Shown here: one piece after another, positions 35,481 to 43,774 of the stretch
Layout: every line of letters begins with the position of its first letter
Numbering within the stretch: position 1 is the stretch's first letter
The notes under the pieces: generated by a model
Databases searched by the model: none
The model's input: the letters and a program-made list of their open reading frames with translations, nothing else
What the model was told of the DNA's origin: nothing
Origin: Variovorax ginsengisoli
Lineage (GTDB): Bacteria > Pseudomonadota > Gammaproteobacteria > Burkholderiales > Burkholderiaceae_C
Assembly: GCF_030486595.1 (NCBI RefSeq)
Contig: NZ_JAUJZH010000009.1
Location: forward strand, 124,001-188,000
DNA: 64,000 bases
Direction of reading: 5' to 3'
Program-made: the position numbers and the translations under genes

Positions 35481-36878
35481 ATGGCGGCTTCATTGGCTGT
35501 CTTCTCGCGCCATGGTTTGCTGTTGCCTCTGCTGGCAGGGATGGTTCTCGCGCTTGGCGCCTGTACCACCTACGGCGTGGTTGCCAATCAACCGCTGTCT
35601 CCAGGTCGGCAGGGACCGGTCTACTCGCTGGGTGAGTTCGCTCGCGACCCGCAGCGGCACTCCGGCGAGTTGACGCTGGCCGTTGCCTTCTCTGGCGGCG
35701 GTACGCGCGCGGCCGCCCTGTCCTACGGCGTCATGCAGGAATTGCGCGACACGCGCGTGCGCATCGACGGCAGGGAGCAACGCCTGCTGGATGCGATCAA
35801 TGTCATCAGCTCGGTGTCAGGCGGGAGCTTCACGTCGGCCTACTATGGCCTCTACGGCGATCGACTCTTCGCCGACTACGAGCAGCGCTTCCTGCGCAGC
35901 GACGTCGAGGGTGCCCTGCTGCGCGGCTTGCTGAACCCGGTGCGGTGGTTCAGCAGCCAAGGCCGTACCGAAATGGCGGTCTCCTACTACCAGCAGACGC
36001 TGTTCGGCAATGCGACCTTCGGGGATCTGGCCCAGCGGCCGGCGCCACTGATCCTGATCAACAGTTCGGACCTGGGTTCGGGCGGCCGGTTCTCCTTCGT
36101 CCAGGAGTACTTCGATCTCCTGTGCTCGGACCTGAGCAGCTTCCCGCTGGCCCGTGCCGTCACGGCATCCAGTGCCGTGCCCGTGCTGTTCGAACCCGTG
36201 GTGGCGGAGAACTACACGGGATGCGCCGCCGGCATGCCGCCTTGGCTGGTGGCCGCGCAGAGGCGCGACGCCGACAACGGCTACCTGAGCATGGTGGTGC
36301 AGGATGATCTTGCCTACCGGAACAAGGTCACGCATCGCTACGCCCAGTTCGTCGATGGCGGAATCACGGACAACCTCGGCCTGCGCGCCCTGCTGGACGC
36401 CGTGGAACTCGCGGGTGGCGCCGAGAAATACCTCCGCACGCTCGGCATCGCCGCACCACGTCGCATCGCCATCATCTCGGTCAACGCCGCCGCCGACACC
36501 CCCGCGGGCATCGGGGAGAGCAACCGTGCGCCGTCCTTCGAGCAAACGATGAACGCCGTCACCAATGTGCAACTGGATCGCTACAACGTGTCAACGCTTC
36601 AACAGACGCAGCAAGGCCTCGAGCGCTGGACACGCGAACTCTCGACGCCCGAACGGCCCGTGACCTCGTACTTCGTCCGCCTCAGTTTCGAGGACGTGCC
36701 CAATCTGCCGCTGCGCCGGTTCCTGAACCGGATCCCGACCAGCTTCGCTCTGGACAAGGAACAGGTGGAGCGCCTGATCGCCACCGGGCGGGAGCTGTTG
36801 CGCAGCAACCCGGAGTACCAGCGCTTGCTGGCCGGTCTGCGGGCGCAGGCGACCGAGGCGAGAGGTACCGCGCCGTGA
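35481..36878 (+). CDS. patatin-like phospholipase lipoprotein
   Basis: 465 residues. A lipobox (LALGAC, C28) makes it a membrane-anchored lipoprotein. Patatin motifs: oxyanion loop FSGGGTRAAAL (70-80), nucleophile region SSVSGGSF (Ser113; the usual leading Gly of GxSxG is Ser), and the catalytic Asp in FVDGGITDN. Predicted to hydrolyse phospholipids or other acyl esters at the envelope. It lies 36 bases after the exported tandem-domain protein and is likely in the same unit. Confidence 0.88.
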   Translation: MAASLAVFSRHGLLLPLLAGMVLALGACTTYGVVANQPLSPGRQGPVYSLGEFARDPQRHSGELTLAVAFSGGGTRAAALSYGVMQELRDTRVRIDGREQRLLDAINVISSVSGGSFTSAYYGLYGDRLFADYEQRFLRSDVEGALLRGLLNPVRWFSSQGRTEMAVSYYQQTLFGNATFGDLAQRPAPLILINSSDLGSGGRFSFVQEYFDLLCSDLSSFPLARAVTASSAVPVLFEPVVAENYTGCAAGMPPWLVAAQRRDADNGYLSMVVQDDLAYRNKVTHRYAQFVDGGITDNLGLRALLDAVELAGGAEKYLRTLGIAAPRRIAIISVNAAADTPAGIGESNRAPSFEQTMNAVTNVQLDRYNVSTLQQTQQGLERWTRELSTPERPVTSYFVRLSFEDVPNLPLRRFLNRIPTSFALDKEQVERLIATGRELLRSNPEYQRLLAGLRAQATEARGTAP

Positions 36879-36939
36879 AGCGGCGTGATCCGCTGCAACG
36901 CCCTGGCTCGGGTCGCATGACCTTCAGCCGCCAGAGCGT

Positions 36940-37809
36940 CTACGTGTGATCGCCCGCATAGGCCGCACCCCGCTTCAGAAGCTCCGGCGTTCCGATAACC
37001 GCGTTGAGCTGGTCAAAGTCCAGCATCTGGCCGCGCAGCGGCTGCGTGGTGCCCTCGGCCTTCAGCGAGGCGAAGTAGTGCTGCAGGCCGGCTGCGACCC
37101 AGCGGGCCGTCCCACCAGGAAAGATCACGATGCGAAAGCCCAGCAAGCTCAGGTCGCCCGCACTGCTGATCGGCGTGTGCCCGCCTTCGATCATGTTGGC
37201 AAGGAGCGGCACGCGGTGGCCGAAACGCTCGCATGCCGCACGCATTTCCTCGCGGGAACGCAAGGCCTCGATGAATAGCGCATCCACGCCGCATTCGAGA
37301 TAGGCCTCGGCCCGCTCGAACGCAGCTTGCGTGCTCTCGACGGCGACTGCATCGGTACGGGCCAAGACAAGCGTTTCGGCGCTGCGCCTCGCATCAAGAG
37401 CGGCATGCAGTTTGCCGCACATCTCCTGGCGGCTGACGAGCGTCTTGCCGGCCAAGTGGCCGCAGCGCTTCGGAAAGCTCTGGTCTTCCAGCTGGATCAT
37501 GGCCGCGCCGGCACGCTCGAAATCGCGCACGGTGCGCTGCACGTTCAGCGCGTTGCCGTAGCCGGTGTCGGCATCCACGATCACCGGGAGCTGCACGCGA
37601 TCGGTGATGCGGGCGAGTACGTCCGCCGTTTCGCTGGCGGTGGTCAGCCCAACGTCGGAACGGCCCAGCTGTGTGTAGGCGACCGCGCCGCCCGAGAGGT
37701 AAAGTGCCTCGAAGCCGGCCTGCTGGGCGAGGAGGGCAGTCAGTGCGTCGTAGACGCCTGGCGCGAGCAGAGGCAGGTCTTGGCGCAGCCGTTCACGCAG
37801 CCCGCTCAT
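36940..37809 (-). CDS. isocitrate lyase / PEP mutase family enzyme
   Basis: 289 residues. Metal and active-site motifs: DADTGYG (79-85) and PKRCGH (113-118, the usual KKCGH with Arg for the second Lys). Such lyases include methylisocitrate lyase, oxaloacetate decarboxylase and dimethylmalate lyase; here the exact substrate is unclear. The start overlaps the stop of the Bug-family gene by four bases, so the two are coupled. Likely forms one pathway with the upstream TauD-like oxygenase. Confidence 0.82.
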   Translation of the reverse strand: MSGLRERLRQDLPLLAPGVYDALTALLAQQAGFEALYLSGGAVAYTQLGRSDVGLTTASETADVLARITDRVQLPVIVDADTGYGNALNVQRTVRDFERAGAAMIQLEDQSFPKRCGHLAGKTLVSRQEMCGKLHAALDARRSAETLVLARTDAVAVESTQAAFERAEAYLECGVDALFIEALRSREEMRAACERFGHRVPLLANMIEGGHTPISSAGDLSLLGFRIVIFPGGTARWVAAGLQHYFASLKAEGTTQPLRGQMLDFDQLNAVIGTPELLKRGAAYAGDHT

Positions 37810-38762
37810 TCCGGCTTCGCTCCCGTTGCCTGGACGATCTTTCCCCAGCGGACGATCTCGCTCTTGACGAAACGGCCGAACTCCTCCTGGCCTGTGCCCA
37901 TGGCGATGAGACCCTCGCTCTTGAAGCGTTCGCGCATGGCAGGCGAGCCAAGCGCCTCGCGGGCGGCGGCGGAGATGCGCGCCGCCTCGGCCGGCTGCAT
38001 GCCCGCGGGCCCGAACAGGCCATACCAGGAGCTGAAGTCGAATCCGGGCACGGCTTCGGCGATGGCGGGCACCTCGGGGAAATCCGCCAGCCGCCGCTTG
38101 CTGGTCACACCCAATGCCTTTACCTTGCCGGCACGCAGAAGCTGTTGCACGCTGGCCACGCCGGAAATCACCAGGTCGATCTGGCCGGCCAAGACGTCCT
38201 GCAGCGCTGGACCGGTGCCCTTGTATGGCACGCCGGTGATATTGATGCCCGCGTCCAGTTTCAGCACCTCACTGGCGAGGTGATTGGAGCTGCCCAGTCC
38301 GGCAATGGCAATGTTGAGCTTGCCCGGTTTGGACTTCGCCAGCGCAATGAGTTCCTTGATGTCATTGGCAGGCAGGTCGGGACGGGCGACGAGGATGCCC
38401 GGCAGAGATGCGATGCCTGCCAATGGCGTGAAGTCCGCGACGGCATCAAAAGGCAGCTTGCCATACAGCGATGGGTTGATGGCGTGGCTGGTGTAGCTCA
38501 AGAGCAGCGTGCCGCCATCCGGCGGCGACTTGGCCACTGCCTGGGCTGCGATGTTTCCCGCTGCGCCAGGCCGGTTGTCGACGATGAACTGTCGGCCCAG
38601 CCGCCTGCTGAGTTCCAGAGCCAGCTCGCGGGCGACGATGTCGGTGCCGCCGCCGGGCGTGGCGCCCACCAGCAGACGGGTCACGGTCTGGGCCTGTGCC
38701 CACGGGGCGGTCAGGGCCGCCGCGCCCGCGCCCAGCAGGAAAAGTGTCTTGCGTCTATTCAT
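37806..38762 (-). CDS. Bug/TctC-family periplasmic solute-binding protein
   Basis: 318 residues with a signal peptide (TAPWAQAQ) and the Bug hallmark blocks LLVGATPGGGTDIVAR, VDNRPGAAGNIAAQ and PYKGTGPALQDVL. Bug proteins capture carboxylates in the periplasm and are very abundant in Burkholderiales, usually without a cognate transporter beside them, as here. It lies between a TauD-type dioxygenase and a lyase, so its ligand may be the substrate of that pathway. Confidence 0.92.
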   Translation of the reverse strand: MNRRKTLFLLGAGAAALTAPWAQAQTVTRLLVGATPGGGTDIVARELALELSRRLGRQFIVDNRPGAAGNIAAQAVAKSPPDGGTLLLSYTSHAINPSLYGKLPFDAVADFTPLAGIASLPGILVARPDLPANDIKELIALAKSKPGKLNIAIAGLGSSNHLASEVLKLDAGINITGVPYKGTGPALQDVLAGQIDLVISGVASVQQLLRAGKVKALGVTSKRRLADFPEVPAIAEAVPGFDFSSWYGLFGPAGMQPAEAARISAAAREALGSPAMRERFKSEGLIAMGTGQEEFGRFVKSEIVRWGKIVQATGAKPE

Positions 38763-38802
38763 GTCTTGTCTCCTTTTTGGGTGGCGCGAAGGTTGCTCCG
38801 CG

Positions 38803-39930
38803 TCAGCCGGCGTTCGCCGCAGCGGTCTCTCGCGTCACCATTGGCCGCCAGGGTCGCCAGGCCATGCCCAGTGCTCTGGCATGGCGCTCCTCGTAGGCCA
38901 GGAATTCGGGGCTGATGGCGCTGCCGCGCACGCCGCCACGCACGGCACCCGGGCGCACGTCCCCGTAGTACTCCTCCCACTGCGGGGGCAGTGGCTGCGA
39001 TGAGGGGATCGACAGCCACAGGCGCAGCAAATGGCGCTTCTTGTCGGGCTCGTCGAAGTCCTCGAAGTTGGTGCGCGAATGGAGAGTGACGTAGTTGTTC
39101 AAGAGCTGCAGGTCGCCGCGTTCCAGTTCCATCGAATAGCAGAGCCTGTCGCTCGGCATCAGTTCGTCGAACAGGTCCAGGGCCTCGATCTGTCCCTGCG
39201 TCAGGCGTGGCACTTCCTCGAAGTCTCGCTGGGCCGCATCGGAGTTCTTGCGGTTGGTGCGGGCGCAAAAATGGATCGGGTCGTCACCGAAGATCGGGCA
39301 GCTGTAGAAGGGCAGCTGCGCCGGGTCCTGCGTGCCCTGGTAGCTGTGGAACCAGGGTTGTTGCAGCACCGGAATCAGGTCGGGGCGTAGCCGCTGCACT
39401 TCGTCGCGCAGCGCGATCGAGCTGATCACCTTGCTGGTGCCCCCGCTCTTGGCGGTGCGACGGCACAGCAGCGCGACCACGTCGCAGGAGTCCTGGTGGA
39501 AATCCAGGCCGGCATTGGTGTTGTAGCCGCGCCCCCCCTTGATCTTGTAGTTGCCGCCTGCGTCGCGCACGTCATTGATGATCTCGCTGGCGCGGTTCTG
39601 CGTGCGGCCCACGCCCATATACAGCCCCATGCCCCAGTAGGCCAGGCGAGTCTGCGCCTCGGTCCACCGCTGTACCGGAAATCCCTTGAGCAGGCACATG
39701 CCCCAGCGTTCCTGGGTCGTGTCGATGGCGCGCTTGAGAACCGCCCGCGACGCATCGGGCAAGGGAAAGTCTTCCTGATTCATTTCCAGCAGGCCCTTGC
39801 CTGTGCCTTCGGCATGGGCCAGTGCTGCATCGAAGCCCGCCACTTCCTCGGCGGCCATGCGGATGATCCATGACGTGTCGTTGCGAACGTCCTCGGCCAG
39901 CCATGGCCGGACTTGGAAGGGGGTGCTCAT
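38803..39930 (-). CDS. TauD/TfdA-family Fe(II)/2-oxoglutarate dioxygenase
   Basis: 375 residues. The iron-binding facial triad fits H145-x-D147 (LDFHQDSCD) with distal H284 (YVTLHSRTNF) and the 2-oxoglutarate Arg at about 303 (HLLRLWLS). It would oxidise a small compound with 2-oxoglutarate and O2. First gene of a three-gene minus-strand set with a Bug protein and a PEP-mutase-family lyase, divergent from a LysR gene. The ATG at 39928-39930 follows a GGACAG ribosome site; the frame extends upstream without homology. Confidence 0.85.
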   Translation of the reverse strand: MSTPFQVRPWLAEDVRNDTSWIIRMAAEEVAGFDAALAHAEGTGKGLLEMNQEDFPLPDASRAVLKRAIDTTQERWGMCLLKGFPVQRWTEAQTRLAYWGMGLYMGVGRTQNRASEIINDVRDAGGNYKIKGGRGYNTNAGLDFHQDSCDVVALLCRRTAKSGGTSKVISSIALRDEVQRLRPDLIPVLQQPWFHSYQGTQDPAQLPFYSCPIFGDDPIHFCARTNRKNSDAAQRDFEEVPRLTQGQIEALDLFDELMPSDRLCYSMELERGDLQLLNNYVTLHSRTNFEDFDEPDKKRHLLRLWLSIPSSQPLPPQWEEYYGDVRPGAVRGGVRGSAISPEFLAYEERHARALGMAWRPWRPMVTRETAAANAG

Positions 39931-40058
39931 TGTGCTGCTGTCCTTTTCGGGTTGGTGCAGAGCCGGCGCGACGCGCGGCCACTCGATGAAGATCAGTCTA
40001 GGCTTGCAAGCGATCAATAAAAAGCGATGATCCTTGAATCCAAACGTCAGAAACTTTG

Positions 40059-40922
40059 ATGAAGATCGAGACTTTTTCAACTCTGGACGCTGTGATCCGC
40101 AGTGGCAGCTTTGCGGGCGCCGCCGTGCAGATGAATCTCACGCCCAGCGCGGTGAGCATGCAGATGAAGCAGTTGGAGCAGTACTTGGGCGTAGCGCTTT
40201 TCGACCGGTCGGGCGCGCAGGTGCGCCCGCTGGTCACCGCCTTCGACGTGGCATCGGCAATGCGCGAAGGGCTGCTGCGGCTCGAGGAACTGCGGCGCCG
40301 TCCGTCCATGGCCATCGAAGGTGTGGTGCGGCTGGGCATCATCGAGTCGCTGCTGCCGTCCCTGCTGCCTGGCACGCTGTCGTCGTTGCGAGGGCGGCAC
40401 CCGCGTCTTGCGGTGCGACCGCAGCGCGGCCGAAGTGCTTCGCTGATTGCCGACGTCAAGGCAGGGCAGCTCGATGCGGCTGTGGTGGCCATGCCTGCCA
40501 AGGGCGGCAGCGATCGCCTGAGATGGTGGCCGCTGGCGCGCCGCGACCTGATACTGATCGCGCCACCCGATTCCACCGAGTCCAGCCCGACGGCATTGCT
40601 GCGCCGCTACGACTGGATCCGATATGACAGAAACACGGTCACCGGCGCCATGGCGGCACGGCACGTTCTTTCGCTCGTGCCGGACAAGCGCGGCGCGCTG
40701 GAACTGGACTCGGCGCCCGCCATCATCGCGATGGTCAGCGGCGGGCTGGGCGTGGCGATCATCCACATGCTCGACGAATCCCTGCGCAAGGCCTACCCCG
40801 TGCGGCAGGTGTCGCTGGGAAGAAGCGCCCCGAGCCTGATCCTTACTTTGGTGAGCCGCAAGTCGAGCGAGGACGACAGGGCGTTGGTGGCGCTGCGCGA
40901 GGCGCTGGCAGAGCAGTTGTGA
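40059..40922 (+). CDS. LysR-family transcriptional regulator
   Basis: 287 residues: winged helix with VIRSGSFAGAAVQMNLTPSAVSMQMKQLE-type arrangement in residues 10-40 and a LysR effector domain. Divergent from the TauD-Bug-lyase set with a 128-base gap, so probably its regulator. Its stop codon abuts the stop of the convergent small secreted protein gene with no base between. An ATG at 40059 is preferred over an overlapping TTG. Confidence 0.88.
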   Translation: MKIETFSTLDAVIRSGSFAGAAVQMNLTPSAVSMQMKQLEQYLGVALFDRSGAQVRPLVTAFDVASAMREGLLRLEELRRRPSMAIEGVVRLGIIESLLPSLLPGTLSSLRGRHPRLAVRPQRGRSASLIADVKAGQLDAAVVAMPAKGGSDRLRWWPLARRDLILIAPPDSTESSPTALLRRYDWIRYDRNTVTGAMAARHVLSLVPDKRGALELDSAPAIIAMVSGGLGVAIIHMLDESLRKAYPVRQVSLGRSAPSLILTLVSRKSSEDDRALVALREALAEQL

Positions 40923-41255
40923 CTACGGTCCTGCGCGCCTGTAGGTGCCCCGAGGCAGGCACGGGCTGGTGCCGGTCACCACCAGCTTCGTGAAGCCGAA
41001 GTCCGACCGGACCGTGTAGTCCTTGCCCTTGTGGGCATCGCCCGGCTGTGTGCGGTGGCTGAACTTCCTGCCTGGACATAGGCTGGACAGGAACTCGTTG
41101 CCCGAGTGCCCTCCGGCACGCCACGTGATCGTGGTGTTGCCGTTGACGTAGGTGCCCTCGAAGTCGTCGAAGGCCAGGGCGCAGGAACTCCAGCCGCCCG
41201 CGAGGACCATCGCGGCAAGGAGCGGCATCTTCTGGCGCAAGCGGTACGTTGACAT
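40923..41255 (-). CDS. small secreted hypothetical protein
   Basis: 110 residues with a Sec signal (CALAF) and a mature domain of about 80 residues with two Cys (SSLCPGRKF, SPCLPRG) that could form a disulfide. Family not recognised. Promoter copy 6 lies 73 bases upstream with its palindrome symmetric; on this strand a TAGAAT (41279-41284) sits 56-61 bases from the palindrome start, so the element may also drive this gene. Confidence 0.7.
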   Translation of the reverse strand: MSTYRLRQKMPLLAAMVLAGGWSSCALAFDDFEGTYVNGNTTITWRAGGHSGNEFLSSLCPGRKFSHRTQPGDAHKGKDYTVRSDFGFTKLVVTGTSPCLPRGTYRRAGP

Positions 41256-41327
41256 AGGGCGCGTGGTGAGTGGGGTGAATTCTATGGCGGGCCCCGCCCA
41301 GTTCGCGGGACTGTGACGCTGCCATCA

Positions 41328-41387
41328 CCACGTACGTGGTTCTAGGTGGCCGCAGGGATGGCGGGAGGCAGGTGCTCTTTCCAAAAT
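41328..41387 (+). promoter_or_regulatory. CACGTACGTG-family promoter element, copy 6
   Basis: CCACGTACGTGG at 41328-41339, half-site TAGGTGGCCG at 41343-41352, GGGATGG at 41355-41361, and -10-like CAAAAT at 41382-41387. Points to the gene starting at 41423. Confidence 0.8.
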
Positions 41388-41422
41388 TGGCCTGTCGCGA
41401 TGCTGCCGCGAAGGAGATTCAC

Positions 41423-41936
41423 ATGCGCCACATGTCTGGCGGCCCGAAAGCGATCGACTTCAGCTTCCAGGGCCGGCCGGATACCGGCATCGCGCCGCGG
41501 GGCCCAGGTCCGCACGACCGAAGTGCCCCGGAGGGCAATTCGCATTGCACCAAGGTGCAATATCGCAACGCGATCGTCGCGGGGAAGATGGAACAAATGG
41601 CCTTGTTGCGGTCGCATCCCGGACGCAATCCCTTTCTCGATGGCATCCGTGAGGCTCTTGGAAGCATTGGAAGATCTGGCCGCCTGCCTGCGGGTGGCGG
41701 CCCGTTGCTCGCCCGCTGATTTCCCGAAATGGAGCGATGCGCCCTCGAGTCACTTCGCGGAAATCGAAAGATTGTGGTCCGACATCCGGCCATGGTTGCG
41801 GCGCGACCTGTCGGCAGCCAACGAGGTGAGCGAATGTCTCGGCGCGATGACTTCGGCTTTCGAGACCGGCGATGCGGTCAGGGTGCGAGAAATCGCCGAG
41901 GCTCTGTCCCGCATGGATCTGGTCGGGCTGCGATGA
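41423..41936 (+). pseudogene. hypothetical protein gene, probably frameshifted
   Basis: A good ribosome site (GAAGGAGATT) starts a frame at ATG 41423 that is protein-like to about residue 77 (NPFLDGIREAL). The coding character then passes to the next frame (LEALEDLAACLRVAARCS, ending MDLVGLR at 41936). The switch is near 41650-41660; skipping one base joins them into about 170 residues. The second frame has its own ATG at 41641 but no ribosome site. A coupled overlapping pair is the alternative. No family recognised. Confidence 0.55.
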
Positions 41937-41960
41937 CGAGGATTCTCGAGGCGTGTCCGT

Positions 41961-42020
41961 CCACGTACGTGGTCCTGCGTGCTCGCCGGGATGGTCGCTT
42001 CGCCGGGATGGCGGCACCAT
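41961..42020 (+). promoter_or_regulatory. CACGTACGTG-family promoter element, copy 7
   Basis: CCACGTACGTGG at 41961-41972, half-site TGCGTGCTCG at 41976-41985, GGGATGG at 41988-41994, and -10-like CACCAT at 42015-42020. Points to the pseudo-receiver gene starting at 42084. Confidence 0.78.
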
Positions 42021-42083
42021 CGGTTACCGGTTCGGTGCAGCCCGGAACCGGCACCCTCAATGCCTCGGGGAGACGCCGAAGCC

Positions 42084-42452
42084 ATGTCCACCACCGTCCA
42101 CGTCCTCGGATTCAAGCAGGATGAGCGCGCGTGGATCGAATCGGCACTGGCACGCATCGCCGATGCGGTGGAGTTCGTGGACGACGGCGAGGAGTTCCTC
42201 GCCCGGCCGCCCAGTGGTCCGGGGCGGTGCCTGATCGCGTCGGCCGACGTCGACGAGGCCGCGACGCTCGGACTGGTGCGCGCACTGAGGCAACGCGGTG
42301 TGGATTTGCCCGTGATCGTCCTGGGTCCGCACTCCGCGTTCCGCACGGCCGTCGACATCGCGCGGCTGGAGGCGACGGACTTTCTGGAGCGGCCGGTCAG
42401 CGTGCGCGAGTTGCGGGCCGCCGTGCGCCGCATGCGATCGGACACCTCCTAG
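42084..42452 (+). CDS. stand-alone receiver-like protein lacking the phosphoacceptor
   Basis: 122 residues with the FixJ-type receiver outline (DDGEEFLA, LPVIVLGPHSAFRTAVDIARLEATDFLERPVSVREL). The expected phospho-accepting Asp is replaced: the strand reads RCLIASADVDE. The N-terminal acidic pair is also absent and the conserved Lys is Arg (LERP). It is thus a pseudo-receiver that may signal by protein contact only. Preceded by promoter copy 7. No output domain or kinase gene nearby. Confidence 0.75.
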   Translation: MSTTVHVLGFKQDERAWIESALARIADAVEFVDDGEEFLARPPSGPGRCLIASADVDEAATLGLVRALRQRGVDLPVIVLGPHSAFRTAVDIARLEATDFLERPVSVRELRAAVRRMRSDTS

Positions 42453-42473
42453 CGCACAGTTCGTCAACCCCAC

Positions 42474-43616
42474 TCACCACGCGTACTTCATGCCCCCGCG
42501 CACTGTCCATGCCTGGTAGGACTGGTTGCCCCACTGCCATCCGACGTCGCCCCAGCCGGCCCAGCCCGGCTTGAAATCGACATTGACGCCCGCCTTGACC
42601 TCATAGCGGCTGCCCGGGTACATGTCGCGCACCGAGAACTGGTTGACCGTGAGCTCTTCGCCGGTGTTGTCGTACCACCAGTTGAACGCCGCATAGGGCC
42701 TCACGCCCCAGCCCCAATCGGGGGAGGAGGTGCTGCGCAGCCGCAGTCCGAGCCTGGACGTGTAGGCGCTGCGATGGGAGCCCTTGACGGCGAGGCCATT
42801 CGGTTCGAGGGCGACATACGAATGGTTGTGCAGATAGATGATCTGGCCCTGTGGTTCGAGCACCCAGTTGCCGGATGCTCCCAATGGCATGGCATAGCCG
42901 CCTTCGGCAGAGAACATGCTGATGTGCGAGTCGTAGCCCGTGCGGTCGAAGGGAAGGCCGGTATCGACCGTGTTGCTGAAGCCGGCGTACTGGCCCCACA
43001 CGTCCGTGTACCAGCCGAGCCGGCTCCGGTCGTTCTGGTACCAGGTGCCGTACATGCCGATCGCGCCGCCTGAGAAGTCGCCGCGCGCCTGGATCGGATT
43101 GCCGAGGGCGTTGGCGTCCGTGCGCCCGCTGGCATAGCCGGCCATGGCGCCGAGGTGCAGGCGGTCCGCACCGCCGAAAAGCGACCATTTCGCGACGTCC
43201 GCGCCACCCTGCAGGACCCAGCCCATGCTGTCGGTGTCGAACCGGCCGTCGGCGCTGGTCGAACTCATCCCCTGGCCACCGGCGCGGATCCAGGCGTTGC
43301 CCGGGCTGAGTTGCAGCGGGTCGCCCCACCGATCCTGCAGGCTGTGCACGAAGGCGAAGCTCGTCATTCGCTGAATGCCCATGTAGGCGCCGGTTTGCGG
43401 CCGAGCGAGGGCGGCGATGCTGGCGCCTGGATTGCAGAGGGTCGTGGCGCCGGCAGGTGCCGGGCTGCATTGGGCGAAGGCGCCGCAACTGCCTGCACAG
43501 AGGGCGGCGGCGGCCGATATGCGTGTGCAGGCCCGGGCAAGGTGCGTCCCCGGCCCACCAGCCGGCCGCCGGGCCGGAGCGCCTCTGCCGGGCACTCGTC
43601 GAGACGCACATCCCAT
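42474..43616 (-). CDS. autotransporter-type beta-barrel protein with almost no passenger
   Basis: 380 residues; a basic N-terminus, then a signal-like hydrophobic stretch ending GAFAQ. About 60 residues later the autotransporter barrel domain begins (QRMTSFAFVHSLQDRWGDPLQ) and runs to a C-terminal aromatic residue (GMKYAW). Passenger-secreting autotransporters have long passengers; this one has nearly none, so it may be an orphan translocator or a barrel reused for another purpose. Converges with the pseudo-receiver gene (21-base gap). Confidence 0.85.
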   Translation of the reverse strand: MGCASRRVPGRGAPARRPAGGPGTHLARACTRISAAAALCAGSCGAFAQCSPAPAGATTLCNPGASIAALARPQTGAYMGIQRMTSFAFVHSLQDRWGDPLQLSPGNAWIRAGGQGMSSTSADGRFDTDSMGWVLQGGADVAKWSLFGGADRLHLGAMAGYASGRTDANALGNPIQARGDFSGGAIGMYGTWYQNDRSRLGWYTDVWGQYAGFSNTVDTGLPFDRTGYDSHISMFSAEGGYAMPLGASGNWVLEPQGQIIYLHNHSYVALEPNGLAVKGSHRSAYTSRLGLRLRSTSSPDWGWGVRPYAAFNWWYDNTGEELTVNQFSVRDMYPGSRYEVKAGVNVDFKPGWAGWGDVGWQWGNQSYQAWTVRGGMKYAW

Positions 43617-43774
43617 GGCCGAACCCTCCTTCGGACAGGCCCGGCGATCTGGATTGCCGGACGGCTCGAGGGATTGTGCGCGGGTCTGCCGGAGTCGTCA
43701 CTTACCGGCAAGCGGAATGTGGCGTTCCGTCAACTATTGCTGGTTTTGAGGTTTCGACCGCAGGCCGTCACCCT

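Noticed and set aside
14737..42020. The CACGTACGTG copies as a REP/MITE-like mobile repeat, or as integron-type recombination sites around small gene cassettes
   Set aside because: All copies point toward a gene start with constant spacing to a -10-like hexamer, and they lack the duplicated target sites or the paired simple sites expected of those elements.
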